From assembly GCF_004331035.1 (NCBI RefSeq), contig NZ_SJNT01000004.1, forward strand, positions 62,001-126,000: a stretch of 64,000 nt of DNA. The letters are read 5' to 3'. Position 1 is the stretch's first letter; every line of letters begins with the position of its first letter. Made by a program: the position numbers and the translations under genes. Source of the stretch: Acinetobacter sp. ANC 4910. Its GTDB lineage: Bacteria; Pseudomonadota; Gammaproteobacteria; Pseudomonadales; Moraxellaceae. Positions 36,386-47,236 of the stretch are shown in pieces. The notes beneath the pieces were generated by a model that had not been told where the DNA came from, ran no database searches, and saw only the letters and a program-made list of their open reading frames with translations.

Positions 36386-37591
36386 ATGAGCGTGACTATT
36401 GGTACTCCCCTTCAATCTTCTGCATTTAAAGTTCTACTATTAGGGTCTGGTGAACTCGGAAAAGAAGTGGTGATTTCACTGCAACGTTTGGGTGTCGAAG
36501 TACACGCTGCTGACCGATACGACCATGCTCCTGCCATGCAAGTTGCACATTATCAACACACCTTGAATATGGCAGATCCTGAAGAATTAAAACAACTCAT
36601 TACTCAAGTTCAACCCAACCTTATTGTTCCTGAAATTGAAGCGATTGCGACTGAAGTTCTGGTCGAAATTGAAGCACAACAAATCGCGACCATCATTCCT
36701 TCTGCCAAAGCCGTGAACCTTACCATGAACCGTGAAGGTATCCGTCGTTTGGCTGCGGAAGAACTCGGCTTACCCACATCTGCTTACCGTTTTGCCGACT
36801 CTCTTGAATCTTTCCGCGCTGCTTGTGATGACATTGGTTACCCAAACTTTGTGAAACCGGTCATGTCCTCTTCGGGCAAAGGTCAATCGCGCGTGAAAAG
36901 CTTTGCTGAAGTCGATGCAGCTTGGGAATATGCACAAACAGGTGGCCGTGTAAATCAAGGTACCGTCATTGTGGAATCACAAATTGACTTTGATTTTGAA
37001 ATCACCTTACTCACTGTTCGTGCCAAAAATGCAGAGACTGGTGAAATTGAAACCCAGTACTGCGACCCAATTGGTCATCGTCAAGATTCTGGCGATTACG
37101 TGGAAAGCTGGCAGCCACAACCCATGACAGCAGTGGCTTTGGAAGAAGCAAAACGTATTTCTCATAAAGTTACTACAGCCTTAGGTGGTTGCGGTATTTT
37201 TGGTGTGGAATTGTTTGTCAAAGGTGACAAAGTGTGGTTTAGTGAGGTCTCACCTCGTCCACACGATACAGGCCTTGTGACTTTAGCTTCCCAATATCAA
37301 AGCGAATTTGAATTGCATGCGCGCGCTATTTTAGGCTTGCCTGTAAATACCGCTCGCCACAGTGTTGCTGCTAGTGCTGTCATTTACGCAGGTGCGGATG
37401 ATACCAATCTTTCCTTCTCTGGCTTAAATCTTGCTTTGGCAAATCCAAATACTGATTTACGTCTATTCGGAAAACCTGAAGGTTTTAAACGCCGCCGTAT
37501 GGGTGTTACTACTGCACGCGCCGAAACCACCGATCAAGCTCGTGAACTGGCAAAACACGCTGCGGATCAAGTCATTGTGAATCAGAACTAA
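36386..37591 (+). CDS. purT: Formate-dependent GAR transformylase PurT
   Basis: A 401-residue ATP-grasp enzyme that makes formyl-GAR from GAR, formate and ATP in purine synthesis. [21 protein letters not shown] near the start, [28 protein letters not shown] (the ATP-grasp lysine region) and [17 protein letters not shown] match PurT. The ATG at 36386 is preferred because the ATG at 36377 directly abuts the AAGGA site. glnD follows after 26 bases and may be co-transcribed. Confidence 0.95.
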   Translation: MSVTIGTPLQSSAFKVLLLGSGELGKEVVISLQRLGVEVHAADRYDHAPAMQVAHYQHTLNMADPEELKQLITQVQPNLIVPEIEAIATEVLVEIEAQQIATIIPSAKAVNLTMNREGIRRLAAEELGLPTSAYRFADSLESFRAACDDIGYPNFVKPVMSSSGKGQSRVKSFAEVDAAWEYAQTGGRVNQGTVIVESQIDFDFEITLLTVRAKNAETGEIETQYCDPIGHRQDSGDYVESWQPQPMTAVALEEAKRISHKVTTALGGCGIFGVELFVKGDKVWFSEVSPRPHDTGLVTLASQYQSEFELHARAILGLPVNTARHSVAASAVIYAGADDTNLSFSGLNLALANPNTDLRLFGKPEGFKRRRMGVTTARAETTDQARELAKHAADQVIVNQN

Positions 37592-37617
37592 CTTATACAT
37601 ATTACGGACTCCTGTTC

Positions 37618-40284
37618 ATGATCAATACTTCACCATTGTTGAATTACGTCAAAAGTAACCATGATATTCAAGCGATTAACCAATGGCGTACCGATGTAGA
37701 AAAGCAATTACAAGAAAGTTTTGAACATGGACAGCCCATTCGTGAAATTATTTTAGCGCGCTCTAATCTAATCGATGAAGCACTGCAATTTCTCTGGAAG
37801 CATGCTGAGTTAGATCAAACCAATCTCGGGCTGTTTGCGGTCGGAGGCTACGGTCGCCATGAAATGCTGCCATATTCAGATGTCGACATTATGATTTTGT
37901 CGGAAGATGAAATTACGGCAGATCAAGAAAAACTGATTTCCACTTTTATTTCTTCGCTTTGGGATGTTGGTAATTTTAAGCCCGGCATCAGTGTTCGCAG
38001 TATTCGCCAATGTGTCGAAGAAGCCACTAACGATTTAACCGTTGCCACCACCCTCATTGAAGCACGTCTAATTATCGGCTATGAACATCTCGCACGTTGG
38101 CCGCGTCGCATTGTTTCGCAAACTTGGACAGATAAAACTTTCTATGACGCGAAAATGGAAGAGCAACACCGCCGTTACGCACAACACAATAATACTGAAA
38201 GTAACTTAGAGCCCGATATTAAGAATGCTCCAGGCGGTATCCGGGATATTAACCAGATTGGCTGGATTGCTAAACGTCATTTCCGAGTGAACCGTATTTA
38301 TGACTTGGTACATTTGGGCTTTATTTCTGAGTTTGAACTTGGTGTATTGGAAGAAGCTGAAAGTTTCTTATGGGAAATTCGCCATCATTTACACCGCCTA
38401 ACCAAACGTGACGAGAACCGTTTATTATTTGACTATCAGCGTGACATTGCTGGTATGTTTGGTTATGTACGTGAAGAAGATAAGTCACCCAACTATCCAA
38501 TTGAACAATTCATGAAACGGTACTACCGTACTGCACAACAGGTGTCTACCCTGAATGAAATGTTGTTGGCATATTTTAGTGAATCCGTTATTACCCCTCG
38601 ACTGCCACAATATGAACGTCAAATTGTAGAAATTAACGATAATTTCAAATTGGTCGATGGTAAATTAGCAGTCCAACACCATAAAATTTTCGCTGAAAAG
38701 CCTAGTGCAATTTTAGAATTATTCTATTTACTCGCGAACCGTCCAGAAATCGAAGGCATTCGCGCGCGCACCTTACGTCTACTCATATTAGCAGCGAAAC
38801 GCATTGATCAGGCTTATCGCGATAATCCTGAACACCAAGCCTTGTTCATGGCAATTATCCGTTCACCTTACCGCTTATATGACACCATGGTCGCCATGAA
38901 ACGTTATGGCGTTTTGGGCAACTATATTCCTGCATTCGGGCAAATTATGGGACTCATGCAATATGATTTGTTCCATATTTATACGGTCGATGCACACACT
39001 TTATTATTGTTGCGTAACTTAAATCGCTTTAAAGAACCTGAATTTGCCAAAGATTTCCCTGTCGTCAGTTCAGTCTTCCAACGTTTAGCGCGACGTGACA
39101 TCGTATTTTTAGCCGCTCTGTTCCATGACATTGCCAAAGGACGTGGCGGTGACCATAGTGAACTTGGCGCAGAAGATGCGATTGAATTCTGTCGGGTACA
39201 CGGATTTACCGAACGCGAATGCAAACTGGTGGCTTGGTTGATTCAAAACCATCTATTGATGTCATTGACGGCCCAGAAAAAAGACATTTCCGACCCCGAT
39301 GTGGTGAAAGATTTCGCAGAAAAACTGGGTGATATGGAGCATTTAGACTATCTCTATACCCTCACTGTTGCTGATATTAATGCGACCAACCCAAAACTAT
39401 GGAATTCATGGCGTGCATCACTCATGCGCCAACTCTACACGCATGCTCGTGACATTATTCGTACCGGTCTTGGTCGTCCCGTCGACTACCAAATGCTGAT
39501 AGAAGACACCAAATTTGCAGCCAGTGAAATGTTGGTCAACGATTTTTCTTTGGCTGATGTAGAAAAAGTCTGGCAAGAACTCGGTGATGAATATTTCATC
39601 AAAGAATCGGCTGATGAAATTGCTTGGCATACCCGTGCAATATTAGAACACGGTGAAAATCCAGCACCTTTAGTGTTAATGCGTGCACACCGTATTTCTG
39701 CACAAGATGCGGTACAGATCTTTATTTATACACGCGACCAACCTAACTTATTTGCAACCACTGTGGCCATTTTAGATCGAATGAATCTGGATGTTCAGGA
39801 TGCGCGAATTATTACTGCGACTACAGCATTTAGTTTGGATACCTATTTGGTTCTAGACCGTTTTGGCACCTTATTAACAGATCCTGAACGTGAGGCGACG
39901 GTCATTCATTCGCTCACCTCAGCACTCAGCCAATCCGATAAATATCCGGGATTAATGCAGCGCCGTATTCCACGCCAACTTCGCCATTTTGATATTGAAA
40001 ATACTGTAGATGTAACCTTGAATGAAGCGTTACAGCAAAATATGGTTGAAATTTCTACACTTGACCATCCAGGATTACTTGCGAAAATTGGTGGTCTGTT
40101 TATGATGCAAGGTTTAGACATTCACTCTGCTAAAATTGCCACTTTAGGCGAACGCGCCGAAGATATCTTCTTTGTGACCAAAAAAGATGGCTCACCAATG
40201 ACGGAAGAAGAAACGGTATTATTTGCCAATCAACTGAAGCTAGCATTGGATGAAGCCTCTAATCAGGTCTGTGGTCAACATTAA
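37618..40284 (+). CDS. glnD: PII uridylyltransferase / uridylyl-removing enzyme GlnD
   Basis: A full-length 888-residue nitrogen sensor that adds UMP to PII protein when glutamine is low and removes it when glutamine is high. The nucleotidyltransferase domain has [15 protein letters not shown] (residues 76-90). A PII-uridylyltransferase middle region follows. The HD domain is near residues 480-620 ([16 protein letters not shown]), and two ACT domains that bind glutamine occupy about 705-885. All motifs are intact. Confidence 0.96.
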   Translation: MINTSPLLNYVKSNHDIQAINQWRTDVEKQLQESFEHGQPIREIILARSNLIDEALQFLWKHAELDQTNLGLFAVGGYGRHEMLPYSDVDIMILSEDEITADQEKLISTFISSLWDVGNFKPGISVRSIRQCVEEATNDLTVATTLIEARLIIGYEHLARWPRRIVSQTWTDKTFYDAKMEEQHRRYAQHNNTESNLEPDIKNAPGGIRDINQIGWIAKRHFRVNRIYDLVHLGFISEFELGVLEEAESFLWEIRHHLHRLTKRDENRLLFDYQRDIAGMFGYVREEDKSPNYPIEQFMKRYYRTAQQVSTLNEMLLAYFSESVITPRLPQYERQIVEINDNFKLVDGKLAVQHHKIFAEKPSAILELFYLLANRPEIEGIRARTLRLLILAAKRIDQAYRDNPEHQALFMAIIRSPYRLYDTMVAMKRYGVLGNYIPAFGQIMGLMQYDLFHIYTVDAHTLLLLRNLNRFKEPEFAKDFPVVSSVFQRLARRDIVFLAALFHDIAKGRGGDHSELGAEDAIEFCRVHGFTERECKLVAWLIQNHLLMSLTAQKKDISDPDVVKDFAEKLGDMEHLDYLYTLTVADINATNPKLWNSWRASLMRQLYTHARDIIRTGLGRPVDYQMLIEDTKFAASEMLVNDFSLADVEKVWQELGDEYFIKESADEIAWHTRAILEHGENPAPLVLMRAHRISAQDAVQIFIYTRDQPNLFATTVAILDRMNLDVQDARIITATTAFSLDTYLVLDRFGTLLTDPEREATVIHSLTSALSQSDKYPGLMQRRIPRQLRHFDIENTVDVTLNEALQQNMVEISTLDHPGLLAKIGGLFMMQGLDIHSAKIATLGERAEDIFFVTKKDGSPMTEEETVLFANQLKLALDEASNQVCGQH

Positions 40285-40309
40285 TTTTTAACGTTCGGGT
40301 ATCCGTTTC

Positions 40310-41479
40310 ATGAACTCTAGTTTATCCCTATTACATCCTTATCCATTTGAAAAGTTAAATAAACTTTTTAAGGATGTACAACCAGCAGATTTACCTTTGA
40401 TTCCTCTTTCAATTGGAGAACCAAAGCATCCTGCACCAGAGTTTGTGAAACAGGCGATTATTGATAATTTCCAGCATCTATCGACCTACCCAAACAGTAA
40501 AGGTTTACCTGAATTACGCCTCAGCATTGCCAACTGGTTAACACGACGTTTTCATCTCAATCAAATTAACCCTGAACAGGAAATTTTGCCTGTTTCGGGG
40601 ACGCGTGAAGCAATTTTTTCATTCGTACAAGCACTGATTAATCGTGATGAAAAACCGTATGTGGTGATGCCAAACCCGTTCTATCAAATTTATGAAGGGG
40701 CAACTTTATTGGCAGGTGCTGAACCTTATTTCATCAACTGTACCGAAGAAAATGGCTATTTAGGTGATTTTGATGCGGTTCCTGCTGAAGTCTGGGAAAA
40801 AACGGCACTCTTGTTTGTTTGTACACCGGGTAACCCAACAGGTGCAGTGCTTTCTAAAGAACAATTTAAAAAGCTGATTGCACTATCCGATCAATACGGT
40901 TTTGTAATTGCATCAGATGAATGTTATTCAGAGCTTTGGTTTGATCAAGCACCAACAGGACTATTAGAAGTCTGTGCTGAAATTGGGCGTGATGACTATA
41001 AAAACTGTGTCGTGTTCCATTCATTGTCAAAACGTTCAAACTTACCGGGTATGCGTTCTGGTTTTGTTGCGGGCGATGCAGCCTTATTAAAACCATATTT
41101 GCAATATCGTACTTATCACGGTGCAGCAATGCCTGTTCAACATCAGTTGGCCTCTATTGCGGCATGGGATGATGAAGCACACGTAGAAGAAAATCGCGTG
41201 CAGTACCGTGCCAAGTTTGATTTATTTCAAAATGAATTGGGACATCTTTTACCATTACAAAAACCTGATGCGGGCTTTTATTATTGGCTTAAAGTAGATA
41301 ATGATGAAACTTTTGCCAAAATGCTGATGGAAAAGGCCCATGTAAAAGTGCTCCCGGGGCGCTATTTATCGCGTGATACGGCGACGGGTAACCCTGGTGA
41401 AAACCATGTGCGTCTTGCTCTCGTTGCAGATATTGCACAGTGTGAGCAAGTTATCGCACGTTTAAAACAGATTCTGTAA
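40310..41479 (+). CDS. dapC: Succinyldiaminopimelate aminotransferase DapC
   Basis: A 389-residue fold-type I PLP aminotransferase. SIGEPKHPAPEFVKQAI, STYPNSKGLPELR, CTPGNPTGAVLS, the Asp of ASDECYSELWF and the PLP lysine in SLSKRSNLPGMRSGF are visible. This subfamily carries out N-succinyl-LL-2,6-diaminopimelate transamination in lysine and peptidoglycan synthesis. It follows glnD by 25 bases, an arrangement I associate with Acinetobacter and related gammaproteobacteria. N-acetylornithine activity cannot be excluded. Confidence 0.88.
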   Translation: MNSSLSLLHPYPFEKLNKLFKDVQPADLPLIPLSIGEPKHPAPEFVKQAIIDNFQHLSTYPNSKGLPELRLSIANWLTRRFHLNQINPEQEILPVSGTREAIFSFVQALINRDEKPYVVMPNPFYQIYEGATLLAGAEPYFINCTEENGYLGDFDAVPAEVWEKTALLFVCTPGNPTGAVLSKEQFKKLIALSDQYGFVIASDECYSELWFDQAPTGLLEVCAEIGRDDYKNCVVFHSLSKRSNLPGMRSGFVAGDAALLKPYLQYRTYHGAAMPVQHQLASIAAWDDEAHVEENRVQYRAKFDLFQNELGHLLPLQKPDAGFYYWLKVDNDETFAKMLMEKAHVKVLPGRYLSRDTATGNPGENHVRLALVADIAQCEQVIARLKQIL

Positions 41480-41510
41480 TCATCTTTTAGACCATAAAAA
41501 ATCTATATTT

Positions 41511-41629
41511 TGAACTGCACCCCGAAAGTTGAACGCGTCTTTGTTTAATTTAAAGGGTGCTTTTCTATGGCTAAATATTCTCAAGAAATTAAGCTTAAAG
41601 TAGTTCAATACGATTTATCTGGATTTTAG
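41511..41629 (+). mobile_element. Decayed end of an IS3-family insertion sequence
   Basis: TGAACTGCACCCCGAAAGTT at 41511 resembles the terminal inverted repeat of IS3-group elements. A truncated orfA follows at 41567-41629 and reads MAKYSQEIKLKVVQYDLSGF before a stop, which is the usual start of the IS3 helix-turn-helix protein. There is no orfB, no second inverted repeat and no obvious target duplication. Confidence 0.75.
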
Positions 41630-41913
41630 AATCCAACACGAATACTTAAAAGCATGCATCTTACATCCAGTATTTTATGGCTCTCTTCTTATTGACCAAA
41701 CATGAATACGTAGAAGTGCTTATTTCATAGACTAGCCACAATAGCCTGTAGTTTAAATGGTAAATCGATCAACTGAAGTGAAATCTGACTTGCTTGAGTA
41801 AATGCCTCGATTGAACTTACAAAATAAAATAACTTGGAGTCAGCTCATCTAAACCAAGTTGGCACAGTCATATTTTTAACGCTAAGATGATATTTTACTC
41901 AAGGGAATAGAAG
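41630..41913. other. Gap after the IS remnant, no gene seen
   Basis: Non-coding, possibly scarred by the insertion; many stops in all frames. It must contain the promoter of the following hydrolase gene. No hairpin or repeat stands out. Confidence 0.4.
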
Positions 41914-42609
41914 ATGAAGAATAAGCCTACCATTATTTTAGTCCACGGATTCTGGGGCGGTGCTGCCCATTGGTCTAAAGTCATTATCGATTTATTTGAC
42001 CGAGGCTATACAGCATTGCGTGCTGTTGAACTTCCCCTCACTTCTTTAGCCGATGATGTTGAACGCACCCGAAAAATGATTGCTCAAGTGAAAGGAGATG
42101 TGCTTTTAGTCGGTCACTCTTATGGTGGTGCTGTTATTACCGAAGCTGGCAACCAACCCAATGTTGTAGGGCTGGTATATATTGCAGCTTTTGCACCAGA
42201 CACGGGTGAAAGCCCAGGCAGCATTACCCAACAACATTTACCTGCAGGTGCACCAGATTTAGAGCCCGATAGCGATGGTTATCTTTGGATAAAAGTCGAT
42301 AAATATTATGAAAACTTTTGTCAGGATTTAAGTCACAATGATGGTCTGGTGATGGGCATCACTCAAAAAGCGCCTGTAGCGGGTACATTTAGCGATACGA
42401 TTTCGACTCCTGCGTGGAAAACAAAACCTTCTTGGTATCAAATTTCGACCGAAGACCGCATGATTCATCCAGAAAATCAAACCATGATGTCTTCTCGTTT
42501 AAATGCTAAAAAGGTCATTTCTTTAAATACCAGCCATGCATCTTTAGCATCTCAACCCAAAGCAATTGCTGATTTAATTGATGAAGCGGCTACATTTCTT
42601 GCCCGTTAA
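41914..42609 (+). CDS. Alpha/beta hydrolase
   Basis: A 231-residue alpha/beta hydrolase. The oxyanion-hole motif HGFWGGAAHW is at about residues 11-20, the nucleophile elbow GHSYGG at about 68-73, the acid region STEDRMIHPENQ near 179-190, and the catalytic His in NTSHASLAS near 206. It resembles small cytoplasmic esterase-like hydrolases. The substrate is unknown. No signal peptide is present. Confidence 0.85.
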   Translation: MKNKPTIILVHGFWGGAAHWSKVIIDLFDRGYTALRAVELPLTSLADDVERTRKMIAQVKGDVLLVGHSYGGAVITEAGNQPNVVGLVYIAAFAPDTGESPGSITQQHLPAGAPDLEPDSDGYLWIKVDKYYENFCQDLSHNDGLVMGITQKAPVAGTFSDTISTPAWKTKPSWYQISTEDRMIHPENQTMMSSRLNAKKVISLNTSHASLASQPKAIADLIDEAATFLAR

Positions 42610-42821
42610 TGGTTTATATATTTGAAGAAAATTGAATTTTATTGCTGTGCCGCAGTTTAATTTTAACGAGCTTACAAGAGATCTATGCCATGTAAAACCA
42701 AGCTTTATATTGCTATTTTAAACAGTGCAAAATCAACTTAAGACATGCCGTATAGGGAACATTTTTGGCAATCCATTAAGAAATTTAAGCAGAAGATTTC
42801 ATAAAAGGACTCTTACAAAAC

Positions 42822-42852
42822 ATCAAGGGCATCTAAAAATGCCCTTGATTTG
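42822..42852. terminator. Terminator-like hairpin between convergent genes
   Basis: ATCAAGGGCAT and ATGCCCTTGAT form an 11-bp perfect stem around CTAAAA. It sits between the hydrolase gene and the LysE gene, which converge. The T run is short (TTTG), so it may act on either strand. The rest of the 379-bp gap shows nothing. Confidence 0.65.
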
Positions 42853-42988
42853 AAATTATCTATTTTTGGGGATAACGCACCATTTATAAGTTACATATAA
42901 ATCTACAGTTGTTTCTGTATCAAAATAGCAATAAACAAACTCTTAGTTAAATTCATCGCAACATAAAATAAATCTGTAAATTCATCAC

Positions 42989-43603
42989 TTAAAGCATTGC
43001 CAAAACAAAGGCAAAACCCAAAAAACAGCAGCCCGTGAGTCGATATAATGTCTTCGTATTCCTTTTTAAAAACGCACTCCAACCACTAAAATTGAATAAT
43101 TTAAGCAGAAATAAATTCCAAAATAGAACGACACTTACCATCCAAAAGCAAATCAAAGAGAGTTGTTTAACACTAAATTGACTGTAGACCAATAAAATCA
43201 AACTGCTATAAAACATCAGATTTTTCGGATTAAGCAAACTAGATTGCAAACCTTGAGCGAAACATAAAGTGCTTGATGTCTTTATTTGGATTTCATCATG
43301 ATCTGTTAAATGCTCATTTTCTTTGTCACGATAACGAAAACATTGCAACGCCAAATAAAGTAAATAAGCCACCCCTAAACAGCGTAGGAGTTGTAATAGA
43401 ATGGGATGAATTTGACCTAAGCCCCACAACAATACAAAGATCAACAACAAAATCAGTGCATTTCCAACCGCAATTCCCAATACAGTATAACGTGCTAATT
43501 TTGAACCATATTTCATTGAATGAATTAAGATAAGGAAAAAATCAGGTCCTGGAGAAAGCAAAGCAATAAAATGTGTAACTGCAATAAAAAAGAATAACTC
43601 CAT
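42989..43603 (-). CDS. LysE-family amino acid exporter
   Basis: This 204-residue membrane protein has the LysE/RhtB start LLSPGPDFFLILIHSMKYG and about six hydrophobic segments, with LNPKNLMFY in the middle. Such exporters remove excess amino acids or metabolites. It lies 42 bases downstream of an AraC-type regulator on the same strand, a common pairing in which the regulator controls the exporter. Confidence 0.85.
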   Translation of the reverse strand: MELFFFIAVTHFIALLSPGPDFFLILIHSMKYGSKLARYTVLGIAVGNALILLLIFVLLWGLGQIHPILLQLLRCLGVAYLLYLALQCFRYRDKENEHLTDHDEIQIKTSSTLCFAQGLQSSLLNPKNLMFYSSLILLVYSQFSVKQLSLICFWMVSVVLFWNLFLLKLFNFSGWSAFLKRNTKTLYRLTGCCFLGFAFVLAML

Positions 43604-43645
43604 GACTAAGCTCGGCTAAAAAACAGAGATCAGCCTAGAGCCTAC

Positions 43646-44515
43646 TTAAATTGAATTCTTGTATAAAATTGCGCGGCGGTGCTGCTTTTGATAGAACTTC
43701 GGCGTAGTACCTGTCAACTGCTTAAACACACGTTGAAAATGACTTTGATCACTAAAACCCAATTGATAACTCATCTCGGCAATATCCTTACCCTGCTTTA
43801 AGAGCTTTCTCGCTTGATTAATTTTTAAATTCAGTTGATATGCATGAGGTGTTAACCCCAAATTGGTCTTAAACAAACGAATGATGGCGTAACGACTTAA
43901 CCCACTTTGCTCAGATAAATATTGTAAGGAGAGTAATTCTTCACTTGTGCTTATTTCCCAAAGGAGTTGTTGAAACTCCTGTTGTGCATAACTATTTATT
44001 GCGAGTAACTCTAGTTGCAAATTCGGAAATAATAACTCAGTCAGCGTTTGAATCAGTAATTGCTCTTTTTGCAAATACGACATTGAGTGATCGAATAAGT
44101 TTCTATTTAAATGAGAAAAATTGCGGTAAAGTTGCTCAGATTGATAGAGTTTAGGCTGATATTGCGGAACTGCATTACAACGAAAATCCTGTTTAGTTTC
44201 ATGCAGCAACTGTTGTAACCAGAGCATATCCAGATGCATCATTTGATAACTCCACGCCTGATTGGGTTCAGGATTACAGGAATGCTCAACATGCGCTGGG
44301 ATAAGAACAAGGGTTCCCGATTCTATGGGCTGTGTCCCCACAAAATGACTATTAAAAATACTTCGACCAACATCTACTGCACCAATAGAAAAGGTCGGAT
44401 GGCTATGTGCTTTATAACAAGTACGATTGTTACATGCCCTACGTGTTTCCACATAAGGCATATTCGGATTACTCCAAAATTCGACCTGAATTTCAGAAGA
44501 ATTTGGCTGCGTCAT
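43646..44515 (-). CDS. AraC-family transcriptional regulator
   Basis: This 289-residue regulator has an N-terminal cupin-like sensing domain (FSIGAVDVGRSIFNSH, then LVLIPAHVEHSCNP) and a C-terminal double helix-turn-helix. SGLSRYAIIRLFKTNLGLTPHAYQL and GFSDQSHFQRVFKQLTGTTPKFY are the two recognition modules. The ATG at 44515 has TGGA upstream; the frame also opens at 44530. It probably controls the LysE-type exporter next to it and senses the exported compound. Confidence 0.88.
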   Translation of the reverse strand: MTQPNSSEIQVEFWSNPNMPYVETRRACNNRTCYKAHSHPTFSIGAVDVGRSIFNSHFVGTQPIESGTLVLIPAHVEHSCNPEPNQAWSYQMMHLDMLWLQQLLHETKQDFRCNAVPQYQPKLYQSEQLYRNFSHLNRNLFDHSMSYLQKEQLLIQTLTELLFPNLQLELLAINSYAQQEFQQLLWEISTSEELLSLQYLSEQSGLSRYAIIRLFKTNLGLTPHAYQLNLKINQARKLLKQGKDIAEMSYQLGFSDQSHFQRVFKQLTGTTPKFYQKQHRRAILYKNSI

Positions 44516-44535
44516 TAATCCATTTAACATTACAA

Positions 44536-45018
44536 TTATTTTTGTAATGCCTTTTCAATTTCTTCTTCTAAGGCTTCAGGTTTAGTTGTTGGCGCAAAAC
44601 GGTTTAAAACCGTTCCGTCTTTACCTATTAAGAATTTGGTAAAATTCCATTTAATGCCGCTGCCTAAAATACCTTTGCTGTTATTGGTTAAATAACGAAA
44701 AATGGCATGGGCTTCTGGTCCTTTTACGTCGACCTTGGCAAACATAGGAAAAGTGACCCCGTAATTTTTCTGGCAAAAAGCTCCAATTTGGTCGTTCGAC
44801 CCTGGGTCTTGTCCACCAAATTGATTACAAGGAAAGCCAAGTACTTCTAACCCCTGCGGCTTATATTTTTCATATAATTTTTCTAAACCAGCAAATTGCG
44901 GTGTGAAACCACACTTACTTGCTGTATTTACAATTAATAAAACTTTACCCTCGTAATCGGTAAAAGCTTTATTTTTTCCATCTAACAACTCAGCTTCAAA
45001 CTGATAAATGTTGGTCAT
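44536..45018 (-). CDS. Glutathione peroxidase family protein (cysteine type)
   Basis: A 160-residue GPx/BsaA-type peroxidase. The peroxidatic Cys36 is in [19 protein letters not shown] supplies the Gln and a likely resolving Cys region, and [10 protein letters not shown] the Trp and Asn. It uses cysteine rather than selenocysteine and probably takes electrons from thioredoxin. It overlaps msrB by four bases, making a repair and peroxide-removal operon. Confidence 0.93.
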   Translation of the reverse strand: MTNIYQFEAELLDGKNKAFTDYEGKVLLIVNTASKCGFTPQFAGLEKLYEKYKPQGLEVLGFPCNQFGGQDPGSNDQIGAFCQKNYGVTFPMFAKVDVKGPEAHAIFRYLTNNSKGILGSGIKWNFTKFLIGKDGTVLNRFAPTTKPEALEEEIEKALQK

Positions 45019-45434
45019 GGATAGGTTTCCTCATCATTTTTTTCTTGTGATTGTAGTTCTAATGAAGCCGAATTTACGCAATAACGCAATCCTGTCGGCT
45101 GCGGACCATCCTCAAAAACATGCCCTAAATGAGCGTCACAATGATGACAAACTATTTCAGTTCTTTGCATACCATGTGAGCTATCTTGTAATTCATCAAT
45201 TGCTCCTCCAACAATTGGCTTAAAAAAACTTGGCCAGCCACAACCACTGTCAAATTTCGTCGTAGACGAAAACAACGGTGTACCACAGCAACGACACACA
45301 TAAGTTCCTTCTTGCTTGGTATTCCAATATTTCCCCGTAAAAGCAGGTTCTGTTCCTTTTTGTCGAGTTATACGGAATTCTTCTGGTGATAACTCTCTTT
45401 GCCATTCTCGGTCTGTTTTACTGAGTTTTCCCAT
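45015..45434 (-). CDS. msrB: Peptide methionine sulfoxide reductase MsrB
   Basis: A 139-residue enzyme that reduces methionine-R-sulfoxide. Zinc-binding CRCC and CHHC pairs, the GCGWPSFF motif and the catalytic cysteine in RYCVNSASL are present. It is the first gene of the pair with the peroxidase. No signal peptide, so it is cytoplasmic. Confidence 0.96.
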   Translation of the reverse strand: MGKLSKTDREWQRELSPEEFRITRQKGTEPAFTGKYWNTKQEGTYVCRCCGTPLFSSTTKFDSGCGWPSFFKPIVGGAIDELQDSSHGMQRTEIVCHHCDAHLGHVFEDGPQPTGLRYCVNSASLELQSQEKNDEETYP

Positions 45435-45663
45435 GATTATTTCCCTTTCTATCTTGCTGTTTAAAATAAGATAATCTTATATTTACGTCATTCATCCTAA
45501 AATTTCTAGTCTTTACTTAACAATTTACAAAAGACTTATAATTTCAACAAAAGCAAAAAGTAAGCAAATTCTTAAAACATAGTAAGCATTTTTATTAATC
45601 CAATGCTTTTTTGTGAGCAAAATTGGTGTTATTCTTGTGAACGTGCTTACTTAGGATTAAAAA

Positions 45664-47094
45664 ATGTCGCAGAAAAAGAGCGTTATTTTTAAACATCTAC
45701 TGCCTGTGATTAAAGAATATCAACAGGCGGGATTTACGCATGAAAAAATTGTTGCTTTACTCCGAGATGAACATGATCTCGATTTGGTAACAACTGAAAC
45801 ATTTAAAAGTTATTTATACCGTTATGCAAAAGTGACCCCCACTCTTTCCGAGAACATCAAAATGCCGAACACTACCCAAACCCCACGCGAAATAAAAAAA
45901 TCGTCTAAGCTCGAGCATGTATGCTACGACATCCGTGGACCAGTGTTACGAGCGGCCATCGAGATGGAAGAAGCTGGCCATAAAATTATTAAACTAAATA
46001 TTGGCAACCCAGCTCCCTTTGGCTTTGAAGCCCCACAAGAAATTATTAATGATGTCGCATTAAACTTGCCCAATGCTGTAGGTTATACCGACTCAAAAGG
46101 AATTTTCCCTGCACGTAAAGCCATTTGCCAGTATTACCAGCAAAAAGGCATTTTCGATATGCATGTCAATGATGTGTATATCGGCAATGGCGTATCTGAA
46201 CTCATCGTCATGGCAATGCAAGGTTTATTGGATGATGGCGATGAAATGCTGGTGCCAATGCCAGATTATCCGCTGTGGACTGCGGCAGTAAACTTATCGG
46301 GTGGTACAGCAATTCACTATAAATGCGATGAAGAAAATTTCTGGTATCCAGACATCGCAGATATGGAAAGTAAAATCACGCCAAATACGCGTGGTATTGT
46401 CATTATTAACCCAAACAATCCAACGGGTGCAGTCTATCCACGCCATGTCTTAGAGCAAATTGTCGCTTTAGCCAAAAAATATGACCTGATTTTATTTGCA
46501 GATGAAATCTACGACAAAATTATTTATGACGGTATCGAACATGTTTCCGTTGCTGCGTTAGCAGGTGATCAACTGTGTATCTCATTCAACGGTTTATCAA
46601 AAGCTTATCGTATTGCGGGTTATCGTTCAGGTTGGATGGCCATTACTGGTGATAAATCACGCGCAATGGATTACATCGAGGGGCTAGACATGCTTGCGTC
46701 TATGCGTCTATGTGCCAATCATCAAGCGCAGTATGCGATTCAAACTGCATTAGGTGGCTACCAGTCGATTAATGATTTAATTCGCCCAGGTGGTCGTTTG
46801 TATGAGCAACGTAATATCGCATGGCAAATGCTGAATGAGATTCCAGGTGTGTCTTGTGTCAAACCTGAAGGTGCAATGTATTGCTTCCCTAAACTTGATC
46901 CAAACGTGTATCCAATTCAAGATGATGAGAAACTCATGCTCGATTTACTCCGCGCAGAGAAAGTCTTATTGGTTCAAGGTACTGGTTTTAACTGGCCAAC
47001 GCCAGATCATTTCCGTGTAGTGTTCTTGCCAGCAGAAAATGAACTGCGCGAAGCCATTACCCGAGTGGGTCGTTTCTTGGCAAAGTTACGTTAA
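45664..47094 (+). CDS. alaA: Alanine aminotransferase AlaA with an N-terminal extra domain
   Basis: Residues from about 79 match E. coli AlaA closely: KSSKLEHVCYDIRGPVL, KLNIGNPAPFGF, IGNGVSELIVMAMQ, NPNNPTGAVYP, and the PLP lysine in SFNGLSKAYRIAGYRSGW. It transfers an amino group between glutamate and pyruvate. The first 78 residues are extra compared with E. coli. They contain LLPVIKEYQQAGFTHEKIVALLRDEHDLD and TFKSYLYRYAK, split here by family-like helices that resemble small DNA-binding domains of plasmid and phage proteins. An in-frame ATG at residue 67 could start a normal-length AlaA, but its ribosome binding site is weak. A terminator follows the stop. Confidence 0.9.
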   Translation: MSQKKSVIFKHLLPVIKEYQQAGFTHEKIVALLRDEHDLDLVTTETFKSYLYRYAKVTPTLSENIKMPNTTQTPREIKKSSKLEHVCYDIRGPVLRAAIEMEEAGHKIIKLNIGNPAPFGFEAPQEIINDVALNLPNAVGYTDSKGIFPARKAICQYYQQKGIFDMHVNDVYIGNGVSELIVMAMQGLLDDGDEMLVPMPDYPLWTAAVNLSGGTAIHYKCDEENFWYPDIADMESKITPNTRGIVIINPNNPTGAVYPRHVLEQIVALAKKYDLILFADEIYDKIIYDGIEHVSVAALAGDQLCISFNGLSKAYRIAGYRSGWMAITGDKSRAMDYIEGLDMLASMRLCANHQAQYAIQTALGGYQSINDLIRPGGRLYEQRNIAWQMLNEIPGVSCVKPEGAMYCFPKLDPNVYPIQDDEKLMLDLLRAEKVLLVQGTGFNWPTPDHFRVVFLPAENELREAITRVGRFLAKLR

Positions 47095-47109
47095 TTCTAA
47101 TATTTGAAA

Positions 47110-47136
47110 ATGCCGCATTTTGATGCGGCTTTTTTG
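47110..47136 (+). terminator. Rho-independent terminator of alaA
   Basis: TGCCGCAT and ATGCGGC form the stem around TTTG, with a T6 tract after it. Confidence 0.9.
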
Positions 47137-47236
47137 TATTTCTCTCACACCCATGACTTTTTAATTACAACGTTGAAATAGTGAGCCTAAGGCATTCAAT
47201 GCTAAACTTGATAACAAGAGATAACGAGCGAATAAC

